Source: Pachyseris speciosa
Lineage: Eukaryota > Cnidaria > Anthozoa > Scleractinia > Pachyseridae
DNA length: 64,000 nucleotides
NCBI GenBank assembly: GCA_016490735.1
Contig: JAEMWC010000096.1
Span: 1,045,001 to 1,109,000 of the forward strand
Direction of reading: 5' to 3'
Positions 1-12,400 of the stretch are shown here, piece by piece (within the stretch, counting starts at the first letter, position 1; each line of letters begins with the position of its first letter). Both the position numbers and the translations under genes were made by a program. The notes beneath the pieces are model-generated. The model saw nothing but the letters and a program-made list of their open reading frames with translations, was not told the DNA's origin and ran no database searches.

Positions 1-500
1 TGTTTATAAGCGAAAAATCCTGCCTGATCTGGCGCAAAACAACGAATTCTAAAAAAAGTAATAGTTTTAAAAAGGAAAGCTTTTAAAGGAATCCCAAAGC
101 ACAAAAAGAGCGCCGAAAATGCAGCGAAGAGACGTAGAGTGGAGATCACGTTATATTGTCGGTGAGGATGACGTGCTACAAGGGGTGTTAGTCTCTTGCC
201 TCTGTATCTTCGAGAAAGCTACAGGAAAGTGACGATGAAAGTACATCTGATGAGAGTATTTCTGCTAAAATGCAGTTGCAGAGGGGTGTCTCTGTTTGTG
301 CACATGGAAAGCCTTCGATAGATTGTGGAGAGAATTCATTCAGTCAGCCAAGACTGTGCATCAGATAAAATAATATATATAAAAAATCACTTTGATTTAT
401 GAACAAGTTTACATTCGTACCATCCTGGACCAGTGCTCCAAAGTTGTGTGTTTTCATCAGGACAAGCGACGCTGAAAAATTAATCGTATAATACATTATA
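1..500. other. Unassigned leader, possibly part of a Mutator-like element
   Basis: No complete gene is visible. Around 210-360 on the plus strand one frame reads as an acidic, serine-rich stretch (…DDESTSDESIS…) that could be an upstream piece of the Mutator-like coding relic at 871-1336, but the frame is short and broken by the SINE that follows. That link is only a guess. Confidence 0.2.
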
Positions 501-506
501 TACGAT

Positions 507-774
507 GGGGGAGCAGAGTTGGCGCAGTGGTGAGAGCGCTCGCCTTCCACCAATGTGTCCCGGGTTCGATTCCCGGACTCGGCGTCGTAACTGGGCTGAG
601 TTTGTTGGTTCTCTACTCTGCTCCGAGAGGATTTTCTCCGGGTACTCCGGTTTTCCCCTCTCCCCAAAAACCAACATTTGATTCCATTTGATTTATTTAG
701 AGTTGATTTGATTTAGTCTCCCCAATTAGTAGAGCATCTGTGCTCGGCTAAATACATTTGAGACAAATAAAGTG

Positions 775-835
<61 letters not shown>
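507..835 (+). repeat. tRNA-derived SINE, family A, with (ATT)n tail
   Basis: The head resembles a tRNA gene: an A-box-like TTGGCGCAGTGG and a B box GGGTTCGATTCCC, 5' of a GC-rich body (CTCTACTCTGCTCCGAGAGG) and an AT-rich 3' part ending in a long (ATT)n run at 778-835. Related copies occur at 31013-31291 (minus), 43441-43704 (minus, head missing) and 46198-46471 (plus). The conserved internal promoter, shared body and trinucleotide tail support a retroposed SINE and not a functional tRNA gene, because no acceptor stem closes around the head. Confidence 0.85.
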
Positions 836-838
<3 letters not shown>

Positions 839-870
839 TTCTTTCAGTCTCTATTCGGATATAGTAGAGA

Positions 871-1336
871 GTGAAGGTCACAGATTTGGTCTCAGTTGCT
901 ATAGCAGCATGTATGCTGTTTGTGATAGCTGTGGTTTGGAAGGATTTTTGCCACCAGGTACCACAATGCTACCAATACGGTTCCAAGGTCAAATCAGGGA
1001 AAGATATCAACAGGCAGATAGCTTATGCTTCTTATGAAATTGGGATGGGAAATGAAAGCATTGCAAAATTTTGTGAATTGACTTGGTACAACCATGAGAG
1101 TGTGTTGTTTGAAGCACACAAGGATGTTGTCCTTGCAATGCTTGAAAATAACAAGGGAAGAACCATGAAAGATTACTCTTGAGGAAGATGGCCTTGAAAA
1201 TAACAACACTGTAGCAGAAATACCAGTCAGTTTTGATGGCACTTGGTCCAGGAGAGGATTCATAGCTAATCATGGAGTTAGCTTTCTGATTTCTGCCGCA
1301 ACTGGAAAACTGCTGGAGCCCGGCTTTTATTTTTAG
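871..1336 (+). pseudogene. Mutator-like transposase fragment, frameshifted
   Basis: Two adjoining frames together read like the N-terminal part of the Mutator-like transposase domain common in invertebrate genomes. The first (frame of 871-1182) has …YEIGMGNESIAKFCEL…; after a frameshift near 1166-1180 the second (1166-1336) gives PVSFDGTWSRRGF followed by a Gly-Val-x-Phe-Leu-Ile-Ser stretch and ends at a stop at 1334-1336. 'SFDGTWxxRGF' is the signature step of this family. The rest of the transposase is absent, so this is a dead remnant. Family recall is from memory; a profile search against the Mutator transposase domain would settle it. Confidence 0.65.
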
Positions 1337-1612
1337 CTCCTAGTAGTCTGGAAATTAATTTGCAGTAGTAAAGTTTCTTATCTTTAAGCATCAAAACAGT
1401 TAAAAACTGAAATTTTGGTGGTTCTTGATACCATAAGCACCTCCATGAGGTATGGCATTGGTTTAAAGATTATTTTCCCTTATGCCAACTTAAACAGCAT
1501 TTTTCTCAAAACTGCTCTTTTACAGTGGTAGGAGTCTGCCCCTACCCATTTTTTTTCTTTGTTTTATGTTCAATTGCTGCGAAATTTGGCACAGACTGTC
1601 TTTGAGATGTAA

Positions 1613-1749
1613 ACTATGATCCTATGGAGCAAAATTGGATTAAGTTAAATACTTGAGCAGATATTTGTTCTACAGCTACATAAGGAAGTATTTGGTTGCC
1701 ATGGCAACACTATTGACCTTATCCCGAATCCGCTCCATAGGATCATAGT
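1613..1749. repeat. Short inverted repeat (possible MITE relic)
   Basis: CTATGATCCTATGGAGC at about 1616-1632 is the exact reverse complement of GCTCCATAGGATCATAG at about 1731-1747, giving 17-bp arms around a loop of about 100 bp. No target duplication is obvious. Confidence 0.4.
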
Positions 1750-2106
1750 GTAATCAATGTTAGTTATGCCTGGAAAGTGCCAGCCGTTTTCAATGAATTC
1801 TGTACAAAAAAAAAGTATGGGGGGCAGACAGCAACCCTTAATAAATAATGTCAAATTCAGAAGTTAATTATTAAGTAATTTTTAGCCAATCCATCTCAAA
1901 TTACATTTTCCTAAGTAGGTCTTCCTGAGAGGATGGTCTGATGAAAATTTCGTTGTTTTCTATAAAATTGTTACAGAGCTCTGCTTCTTTAAAGTTGCTT
2001 ACAACATTTCCTTGAAATTTAACTAGACTGCTCCCTTAACTCCCGCCAAAAGTCAGACCACATATTGAATTTTCCTGCCAGTTCTGGTCTCCACTGACAT
2101 CAACAG

Positions 2107-2450
2107 TTTTTGATTGATGCAATTGAAAGAATTCAGCGTAGAGCTACAAAACTGATCATAAATGACAGGCCTTATGGAGAGAGACTTGAGGAACCAAGTC
2201 TTCTTTCCTTAGCATCGAGGAGGCTTTTTATGGACTTAGTTCTTTTTTCTTTTTAAATGCATGATGGGACTATATGATATGGATCTGTGACAGCTGACAG
2301 TTCTGAATATAATCTCAGACATACTAATTACCAGATTAAAATTAGATATGCACGAACTCAGTAATGTTTTAACAAAAACTGAATCATTAAACGAATTTAA
2401 GGATCGCCTGAAATCCTTTCTACACCTGAACGATACTTCTACATTCTCGT
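2107..2450 (+). pseudogene. Non-LTR retrotransposon RT C-terminal relic
   Basis: The plus strand reads …IERIQRRATKLII… then a Y-G-E-R-L step, L-L-S-L-A-S-R-R-L-F-M-D-L and, after a stop and frame change, F-K-D-R-L-K-S-F-L. This order (RAxxLI, RLxxLxLxSLxxRRxxxDL, F+xxLxxF) is typical of the region downstream of the reverse transcriptase palm in CR1/jockey-type ORF2 proteins. No RT palm or endonuclease is present, so it is a short truncated copy. Its sequence differs from the two larger LINEs in this window. Confidence 0.65.
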
Positions 2451-3434
2451 AATTTATTTTTCTTACTAGTTTGATTATATTTCTAGTTTTTAACTTTGTA
2501 CCTAATTTCCACTTGTTTATATATTTCTGACGTTTTCCTTTTTCTTTTTTTAGCTGTTTTAATTGATTATTTATTCTCAATTTTAGGTAACCCTTCAGTG
2601 AGGGAAGTTGTTCCTGTTAAGAGTTTTCCTGTCAATACTTGTAGTCTTTTGTATTGTATTGCCAAACTATTAAAGAAACTGAACCATCCAATGAGACTTG
2701 TATATTCCTTTTTTTATGTATATACATTAACCAAAGTGACACTGTTAGATAATAATGCCTTAGCCCCGTTGGGCGTTGACATGATTCTTCCATCAGTTTG
2801 ACGCTGGCATTGATGGGGCTTCAACTATCAGCAATACAAAATATCCCGCGACCGATCGGCGGGTTCCAGGTGGCCGCAGGCTAACTAGAACTCAAATGTT
2901 ACTAGGCATCGCCTAGAATGCGCTTTGTTCTCGGCGCATTCACTTACTTGATTGACTGATTACTTAAAAATCCGTACCATTCTCTTCGTACCGAGAACAT
3001 GTTCCCCTCTGAAAAGCCGGTTTGTTCCCAATTTGTGAACGCTGAAAGCTAGTGGAAAAACTTCATAAAACTTCACATTTTTTGGCTACAATTATTGTAG
3101 ATATAGCATTCCTCTTGGAAAAGCCCGTTGTTCAAAACATCAATAGTAGGAACTAGAAACGTCAAAAAATGGAGTTTTATCAATGACATGCAGGCAAATT
3201 AGGCCTTTTCTCTCTTATTCTTGGCTATTAAAAGTGCATTCGCATTCAAATTTTGCCACTTCGGTGTTCATGAATAAGTAATGATGTTCGGCCATTCTGC
3301 CCGATGAATTGATTGTCCACATAAACGGTATATAATATACCCCTGCCAGAACCGAACACTGACACAGAAACGAAATAGTAATATTGAGAGAGCTGCCATT
3401 CAACATTCTTATTTCATCGCCTCAACAAGACTTG
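2451..3434. other. Non-coding stretch downstream of the VWA/LamG gene
   Basis: No convincing exon or RNA gene was found. A GC-richer patch lies near 2840-2900. The region just below 3435 would be the 3' UTR of the minus-strand VWA/LamG gene; no canonical AATAAA signal was found on the minus strand within about 400 bp of its stop codon. Confidence 0.3.
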
Positions 3435-6400
3435 CTATCGACCTTCTTCATAAGGTTTACAATTGTTTTTTGCATCATTGATCTGTTCTGACGTCAGTGG
3501 TACATTATACACTTGCAAGCATGATATACGACCTCGGTAATTTCTTTTGTCCCCTTCTCGAGCACCCATCCTTATGGTGTAATTGGTTGCAAGTTCGATG
3601 TGACCTAAATTTTTAGAGTCTTCAAATTTTCCGTTTACCCACAAACCAGCCCTCCCAGTCGTGTTGTCGTAGGTCGCGCCCACAAAATTCCACCGATTTG
3701 GGATAACTTTAGTGCTTTGCAAAGGTTGACTTAATTCGTGATGACCTCTTTCCACAAAGTGAGCAAGTAACTTCCTCGACTGAGCGAGCCAAAGATTTGC
3801 TCCCCATCCATCTCTTTTAAAGTTGAAGATAGGTCCTTCCTTCTCTGGGAATATCCAGGCCAAAATTGTCAAAGAGTCCTTTACGTCCAATTTACCATCA
3901 TTAGGAAATTCGATGTAGCTTTCTGGTGTTCCAAGAAATGCGAGTGAGCCGCCTTCGAAGTCATCAGGCCCTACGGCTGGAATCACGTGGCTAGTTTCTC
4001 CTGGTGGATTTCCTCCAATCACGTCTCTTGCCTTGTATCTGGCGTTCAGTGGAAACAGAGCCACCAGTCGAACATTGGCTGTAGACAAAAAATTTAAAGG
4101 ACGTTTTTACGATTGGTGAGATACCAGTAGTTACATTAATTAAAATAAATGACGCAGCTGCAATCTTGAACAGCCATGAGTGATGCACGTTTGAACTATA
4201 CAGTCAGAGTTAGCTTGAAGGAAACTCATATACAATTAAAATTAACACGACCCTAAAAAGTGTGCAAGTTTTAGAAGAGTTAAGGATCGGTTCGGTTAGT
4301 TTAACTGGTTGAGATTGCTCGATTTGTATCTTGGCTTTCAGTGCTGACCACGATATGAGAAGAACCTTATAATGGGATTCCCCCCATTGAAATATTTCTC
4401 ACCAGCACAATAGTTCTCAAATGTCTCTTTGGTTATCTTTGACTAACGGGAATAGGCATGACTTATTAGCTGCTAACATCCCAGATAACTTGCTCATATT
4501 TATCTTTCATTGTATTCGTTCAAGGGCTCCTGATTCGATATGCTGTTGTGTCTCAAATACAGTTTCATACCTTTGCAGACTTGGCCTTTAATCGCCTTGA
4601 CAACCAGACCCATCAGAGAAACATCCGCTGTGAACACGTGACTACCATCCGGGTCTGTAGCTATTTCATCGAGTTCTTTTAGATCGAACTCATTCCCCAC
4701 TCCAACACAGAACACAGTAACACCAGCATCTCTGATAGCCTTTGAGGGACCTAATACATCTCCAATTGACTTCCCTGACGTCACCACAATCAAAATACGA
4801 GGCACGTCTGGCCTGGAAGTCGAATCGAAAAGCTCGCTTTTTACAAGTTCAAGACCAGCTGCAATGTCGGTGACACCACCTGTGTATTTTATGTCATCAA
4901 TCGCGTTTTCTACACTTTTCTGGTCAAAATATGTCTTAAAATTGAGAACGACCTGAGAATTGGTGGAGAATACCACAAAGCCAATGTGCGTTTCCAATTG
5001 GTTGATAACAAACATACTTGAAATAGCTTTGACAAGTTCCAGACTTGTTTCGAAGTTTTGTTGTCCTTTGGAGTCTTCGTTCCCGGATGCATCAACGAGA
5101 AATGCCAGATCAACCTTGTCCCTACACACCCCAGAACCTGTAGACGTTGAAAGAACCTCGATTTTAAAGCATGCACTACCATCCCTTTCTTAGTAACATA
5201 AAATCAAAGTATGTGGTAGCCTGCATTGCAGTTGTTTCCGAGTATGCGGGCGGCGGGAAAATACAGTAGTAAGCTTAAAAATGAATGATAAACACCGGGA
5301 GGGGAGGAAAAGGGGAAAGATGCTCCATTTTAATCTGCTTCTACTCCCCAGTTTTTGTAGTTTGCTTCGTTCTTCTACTTTGAAAAAAAAAAACGACGGC
5401 TGTTAAGTAACCTACAGGTGTGGAGCTTCTAAGAAAACTAAGCATAAGCAGAGGAACTTTTCAGGGACCGCGCAGATGGAGGGGCTTGGGGGATGGCTTT
5501 AGCCCCCCAAGCAAAAATAAAAATACATTAAACCCAAAATATTTGAACAAAAATAACGAGTCAAAACTAGCAAAAAATACTTTATTCGAAAGTAACCAGA
5601 GTTACTGGCAAAGACATACGCGCAGATAAATAGATAGAATTAAGTATTAGTCTTTACAATTATGAAATACGACCTTCAGATCATTTTATGATGTAGTTTT
5701 ACTGAAAAGAAAAAGCTATCGCTCCATGACAGGACCGATGTTACCAAGGAGAACTTACGCACCGAGAAGAATTGAAATTGGCACTGGAGAGCCAACATAT
5801 CCTGTGACCACACAAGACTATTACAGGCGAATATACTTTGAAGTTATTGACTTGATGATGAACGCTATTGACCAGAGTTTTGACCAGCCAAGCTTTGATA
5901 CGTATGCAGCTATGGAGTCTCTTAATTAAGACCCTCAATTCGCAGGACAAATCCGAAGAGCTAAAGTTTATGGAAAAACTGTACAACGATGATGTTAATA
6001 TTTCAATGTTGACTGCCCAGATGGAAATTTTACAAGTGCTGCTGAAGCATGGTGATTATTCGTGTTTTGACGACACCATAGTAAAAATTAAAGAGCTACC
6101 CAACCCAGAACGGGAAATGATAAAAGAAGTTATCACGTCATGTAAGCTGATTCTCGTAAATCCGGCAACCAGTGCAACCGGTGAAAGATCCTTTTCGACT
6201 GCCCGGAGGCTCCGTTCAAGGATGAACCAGGAACGATTTAGTAACCTGACAGTTTTAAACATACACAAAGAAAGAACTGACAGGCTTTCTACCACTGACA
6301 TCGTAAACGAATTTACCGATCGAAACACAAACAGAAAGCGTAATTTTGGCACTTTTCAAGCTAGTATATGATGTACAGTAACTTTCGCGATATCATTTCA

Positions 6401-9400
6401 GAGCGGTGGAAATATTTTGAATGAATAATTAAACAATTATTGAACTGGGCTTTTGTCTGATATGAAGATATGCAGATCTCGGAGGGCGTTATGCTCTTCA
6501 AGCCTTCAGCTTCGGCGAATAACACCCTCCTCGATCTGGATAATTCTTCATTTCATACTGAGCCTCATCCTATATTTGCTAATTATACAGCGTTGAGTTC
6601 AAGGCAGCTCAAGCAAAATCGTTGGATTTCTGGCTTATTTATAGTAATTGAAGGTTGATATCAGTGGTATAACAGTCAGTGATATTTCAATTTAGTGATG
6701 GTGAATTTTGAGACCCGATAGCAACATCACTGAAGATGTGGAAAAATAAAGTTTTATCGTTATAAAAGCATTCTCCGTCACTTTAGAGAAATTAACTAAA
6801 AATTCCCAAGCACCCCCCACCCCCCACCACCCCCAAATTTCGTCCACGCGTTCTTCTTTAGCCCTCCCACTCAAAAACTTGCTGCGCGGTCCCTGCGTTT
6901 CCACTGTGCGGTCGATTGGCATAAGCTACGAATATTGCGAAAAGTGTAGATATTTCCCACGTTTCACGCCAGTTTCCACACAATTTTTCTATGACGATTT
7001 ATTAATGCTCATCCCTGTGCTGACTATAATTGCAGTGGAAAACAGGCTCAAGGAAACAAGGGTAGTTACATGGGTTACTTTGATGCCAAAAAAAGAGGGC
7101 ATTCATAAAAATGGTATTTAGATCAGAAGAACAGCTTCCGTTAGTCCTAAACCTACCAATTCTTTCTTTTCTAACCTACTATGCGGTTAGCAGATGCGGA
7201 CTGCATTACGAAATCATAGTCTAAAATCCATCTTTTCAGGCACTCTATTACTGCCAATCGTAGTCATTTTCGGTATCCATACGCGGGTAACCATCAAACG
7301 ACAAACCTCTAACCAAAGATGTTCTACGTGTTGCTAGTGGATATAATGAAACTCACCTAGAAGCCCGCCAGAAAACAGACTCTCCTTTGCAAGCTGATCA
7401 GTGTCCTTTGCTACAGTAATTGTTTCGGTGTCTCTCTGCTTGCTAGATTCCTTACCCAGTTTACTGCCAAAGATGACTTTCTTCATTCTAATCACCTTTT
7501 TAGCTTTTGATGAAATTCTACTCCCTGAACTTGACCCTCCAGAAACTATTATTTTTGAAGACGATGAGGTGCCACCACTGGAAGAGGAAATCCCTCCTGA
7601 CGTTGAGCTGCTACCACCTCCTCCCTTGATTGTAGAACCGCTACTTCCACCTCCCACAATGATCGCACCACCACTGGCAGCTGCAGAGCCCGTGCTTGAA
7701 CTGCTACCCCCTCCACCCTTGATTGTTATAACTGAAGACGAACTCCCCCCTAAACTGGAATTGCTTCCTCCACCACCACCCCCGGTAGCTCCAGAACCTT
7801 TAATTCCCATGCCTATACTTCCGCCTGTACCAACTGCGATTCCCCCTGCTAAAAGATTTTAAAAAAGGTATTTTTGTAACATAGAACGATCTCAAGGATC
7901 ATAAAAGATCATTTAAAACATTGAAATAATTTAATCGCAATAGGGGTAATAGTTAATTCAACTGCTTTGTGGTTTCCTGAGGTCTCCTCGCCACTAACTT
8001 AGGCGTAATACTTGTAAATTTTATGAAGATGGCAAATAAACAAATAAATAAATAAATAAAATTTACCGGTGTTTGAGCCCTTAATGTTATTATGCTAATT
8101 CGACCTTAAAGAGTAAACCAAGGGTTTAACGGTTGTTTGTTTATTTATGGTTATTTGGATTTTCCCTGCCGAGATGACAATAAAGAAAAATTAAACACGA
8201 GTGACTGTAATTGTTTCTGTTTCATGTGCATTATATAAGAATATTATGTGCCCTTTTTCCAACTGAAACATCCAATTTCCATTTTTCCTTCTATCCGGTT
8301 GAGATTCCTTTTTTTAAGTCGTGAATTGCATTTGCGCAATGAATGAGATATAGTGATGGGGGAGAAAGCGCTCGGTCGACTCACTGACTCGATGGGTCGT
8401 AAACTTTATAACGATATAACTGGAATTGAAATTATTATACTTATGCATTATTCATAGGTTCTTAATCTAAGAAGATTTTTTTTATTTTAACAAAAGGCCT
8501 CTCGAAAACCGGGTTCGAAATCGAACTGCTGGAATGGAAGTTTTACGCCTTGCTAGTGCGCCATTTCGACAGCGCGGGTTTATCCAATGTGATTATAAGA
8601 AGTTATACCTGATTCGCTAACAGATCATCCAACCAAGAAACTGTACAACTGAAATAACGATCATGAAAACGGCCAGATGAAAAACAAATTCATCAACTGA
8701 GATACTACAAAAGACAACGAAAAATATGCAGAAAAGGAGGAACCTGCTTTTGATAATTTTGTCCAGGATAAAGGGGATAGATAGAAAAGGGCAATTTATT
8801 TAGAAGAGGGCTTTTACATTGCGGGAACATTGAGCCTACAAAGACTTGATCATGCGTAAAATGTATCCCTTGTGTCACCGCCTAGCTTCTCTCGTTGAGT
8901 TTTAACAAATGCATCAAAACCACATACACGAGTAAACTTATGATGCTCATCACAGCTCCAAACTAGCTTAAGTTTAAGCTATTTGGATTTCTTTTATGTT
9001 ACGTTCTTTTTGTTGGAAAACGATGTGCAAAACTATTGTCTCCATACTAATATTATTCAACTAAGGAAATTAGCGAATTGGATCAGAGGAACCACTTGAT
9101 TAAGTAACGTTTGCTGGCTTTGTTGCATCATATATATCAAGTAGCATATTACCTGTTGACGTTACAGTTGTTAGTGATCCGCCACTCGCTGTTAAAAACA
9201 AGTTTTACCAGTTAGAAAAATTATGTAAATCCGATCAAGGCGAGTACATTTCTAATATTTAACCATCTGCTTTCAATAAATTGAATTAAAAAATACAAGA
9301 ACAAGAGGGACGAAGGGATTCTGACTGCTACAGATGTTCGATTAATTTGCTAAATCAGTCACGAAAATGATAAATAAAATGACAATAGGTTACGTTTGGG

Positions 9401-12400
9401 GGAGAAACTGGCATTATTAATTGTTTCAGGTGACACATTTTCGGTTACGAGTACCATCGTACTTACCTTCACAGCACACCTCCTTGAGTTTTGGAAGCAC
9501 CTGATCTAGTTCATCGTATCCTGCAGTTATAACATGTTTGGAGTCAGGGTCGGTCGCCATGTCCCCTAACTGGTCTCTCTGGAATTCCTTTCCTAACCCC
9601 AGACTGAAGATTGTTACTCCCATGTCTCGCAGTTTCTTTGAGGGTTCTTGTACATCGTCCTGTGAGCCGAATTACAATTTCAAAGTAGCACTAACATAAG
9701 TGTGAAGAGAGAAAAACTAGACATTTGTTAAGGGAGGATACGTCTTATGTACCATTCGCCACAATCCCTAATATGGGGAGAAATCTTTATCTATTCGGTG
9801 ACGATATCCAAGAAAGACTCGGACTGGAAGTGCATCATTCAGTGAGTAGTTGCTAACCGACAATTACATCCTTTAATCCAGTCCTGGTGCCCCCCTTTTT
9901 TAAGTTAACGTCTCAAATAGAGTTTTTGAACGAATGATCTCTCACCGTGGATGATCCGCCTGTGATGACAATAAGAACGTTCCTCACTCCTTGCCTTGCA
10001 CTCACGTCAAACAGACCTGTTCTCACCAGATCGAGGCCCATCCCAGTGTCAGTTCCTTTATTCGGATACGGTATGTTATCAATAGCTTGTGTTATCGATT
10101 TCAAATCAAGATATTTCTCGAAATCAAATATAACGTCAGACGTCTTGGAAAACAGCACGAGCCCTATATGTGTACCATCCTTCTCGATATTAAAGGAGCC
10201 GACTAAGCTTTTTAAGAACCCCTGGCATTTTTTGAAGTTCCCTTGCTTTTGGTAATCGATCCTTTCAGAGCCATCTAAAAGAACGGCCAGGTCTACTTTG
10301 CCAGAGCACCCTGTCGAGAAAAGGAATCATATTTTGCATTATTATGAACGTATTGTAATTCATGAAAAAGCGTTGCAGGGTTGAACAGGGTTATGATCAG
10401 TAGAATAAGGGGAAAGAAAAGGGGAATATAGCAGCAAAGCTGTTTACTGAAACTCGTGTAGCAATTATTCATTATCAGTGAAGATGTGAATGATCATTCA
10501 CATCTTCATTCCTTGATCCACAGTTCAAATATATGAATTTCATATATTCACAGGCATTTATTCATTATCAGTTGTATATTTTTACGAAATGGAATTATAT
10601 ACTGAAGACGTATCAATTGAAGGGATATCTCAAAAAAGCAATCTTGGGTTTTCGTCTGTTCTCTAGTGAGCCGAAATTGAATACAACTGACCAGGGTCTG
10701 GAATAAAACTTCTATCCGAATTCACATTAAATTGGTTCAAGGAAAACAAACATCTGGGACATACTTACTAGTTTTTGGAACTTTGGGTGGTGAAAGTGTA
10801 GGCAATATAGCTACAAATACAGAAGTTGAATGTCAGCCTTAGAGTCCTACTTACAGGGGAGGGGTTGTTCTTTTGATCAGCTTAACGGTCGTGGTACTAG
10901 TTTTAAGTATTTCTTTCAAAAGTTAAAAAACTGAATACTCTTGTATCAATAGAACCGTAAATTAGTTTGGGCAGACTTGAAATGGCATCTCCAAAGCACA
11001 GAAGCTAGTCACAACTGTCTTTGGACAGGGTTGGCAAAGGCGGAAATGAAGTCCAACGTGATAAAATCAGGTCAATATTTTGGAGTTCTTCAATTTTTTG
11101 CAAATGTTTCTTTGAAAATCCGTTCTGGGGTAACTACCAACATAAAATGTCGTAAGCACACACTAGTGCAACTGCAGTGAGCATTAAAACGTTTAGTGAC
11201 TCCCAGAAGACTTTAAAACGAAAATCGTGTGTTTAGTAATGACATAGTGAGGAACTGTGTGGGATTAAATTGTTTAATACATTTGAACAAAAGATATACA
11301 TGGCTTTGGTGGTGGCTGAATTGCTCCTCCTGCACCTGTCAATCAGATTACAGAAATTAAACAGTTATATATTTATCCCAAAATTGTATAGTATATCATG
11401 TAACATAAATAACCATAAACATATCGTAACATTAATGGAATCAAGCAAATAACGTTTACATTTTGAATGGTCTTTCTGTTTTTGGCTCGTCAAGAACTTC
11501 AATTTACTTACAAGTTTGCTTTCGTTAACTGTACCAATATTCACTTTCTTCACGGTAAATTTATGGGTTGAGACTAACCACTCATAGAAGATAATAGCAA
11601 AGGAGTTGAATCCCACAAAGGCTTTTGAGCCCAGGAGCGTCCCGCAACATTTTCTTTGTTATATTTTTCTACCCCCCTTGCCTCGTATTGTCCCTCTCAT
11701 GCCTTTCTGTCTTTTCGCACTAAGTAGACTAAGGAACTGTGGTCACTGATCGCAATGTGATCGCTCGTTATTCCGCCTTCGTTTTTGAGAAACGAAGTAA
11801 TAGCTTTTCTCGTCTGGCATTTACACTACGTGATGAAGTCATTCCCTTGAATGATTACATGATACATGTCTCTCGGAAACCATTAACCTACCTTTACAAG
11901 CAGTTCCCACGATGGTTTCGACAATCGAGTCAAGTGCATCAAACTGTGCTTTTATCACGTGTTGCGAGTCTGGATCTGTGGCCATCTCTCTCAGCTGTCC
12001 CAAATCATAACCATCGCCGACTCCTACGCTAAACACTGTGCACCCTGAATCTCTCAGCTGTTGCGAAGGCCCTCCAATGTTATCTGTTGATCTGCCATCA
12101 GTAATGACCACAGCAACGTTGGGTACTCCTGCACGAGCGCTTTTATCAAACAGTTCCGACTTGGCTTTCAGAAGCGCATTTCCAGTTTTAGTTCCGCCTC
12201 CTGGGTAGCTGATCCCTTCCACTGCAGAAATAATTTCCGACTGGGTGTAATGCTGATCAAACCCTGATATAATCTGAAATATAAAGAAAGTGTACTTTGA
12301 TCACTCTGGACAGTCATGAGGTATGTACGAACTATCAGCTATGGTGATGAGCTAATTACCAGTCAGACCTCTTCTACATAACTGTTGCAGAAGGGTTGTA

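Noticed and set aside
511..590. tRNA gene at the SINE head
   Set aside because: A and B boxes are present but the acceptor and anticodon stems do not close, and the sequence continues into a repeated SINE body.
7401..7862. 153-codon plus-strand ORF, Pro/Leu-rich
   Set aside because: It is the antisense shadow of the Gly/Ser-rich exon 7357-7845, whose splice sites and phase fit the minus-strand gene.
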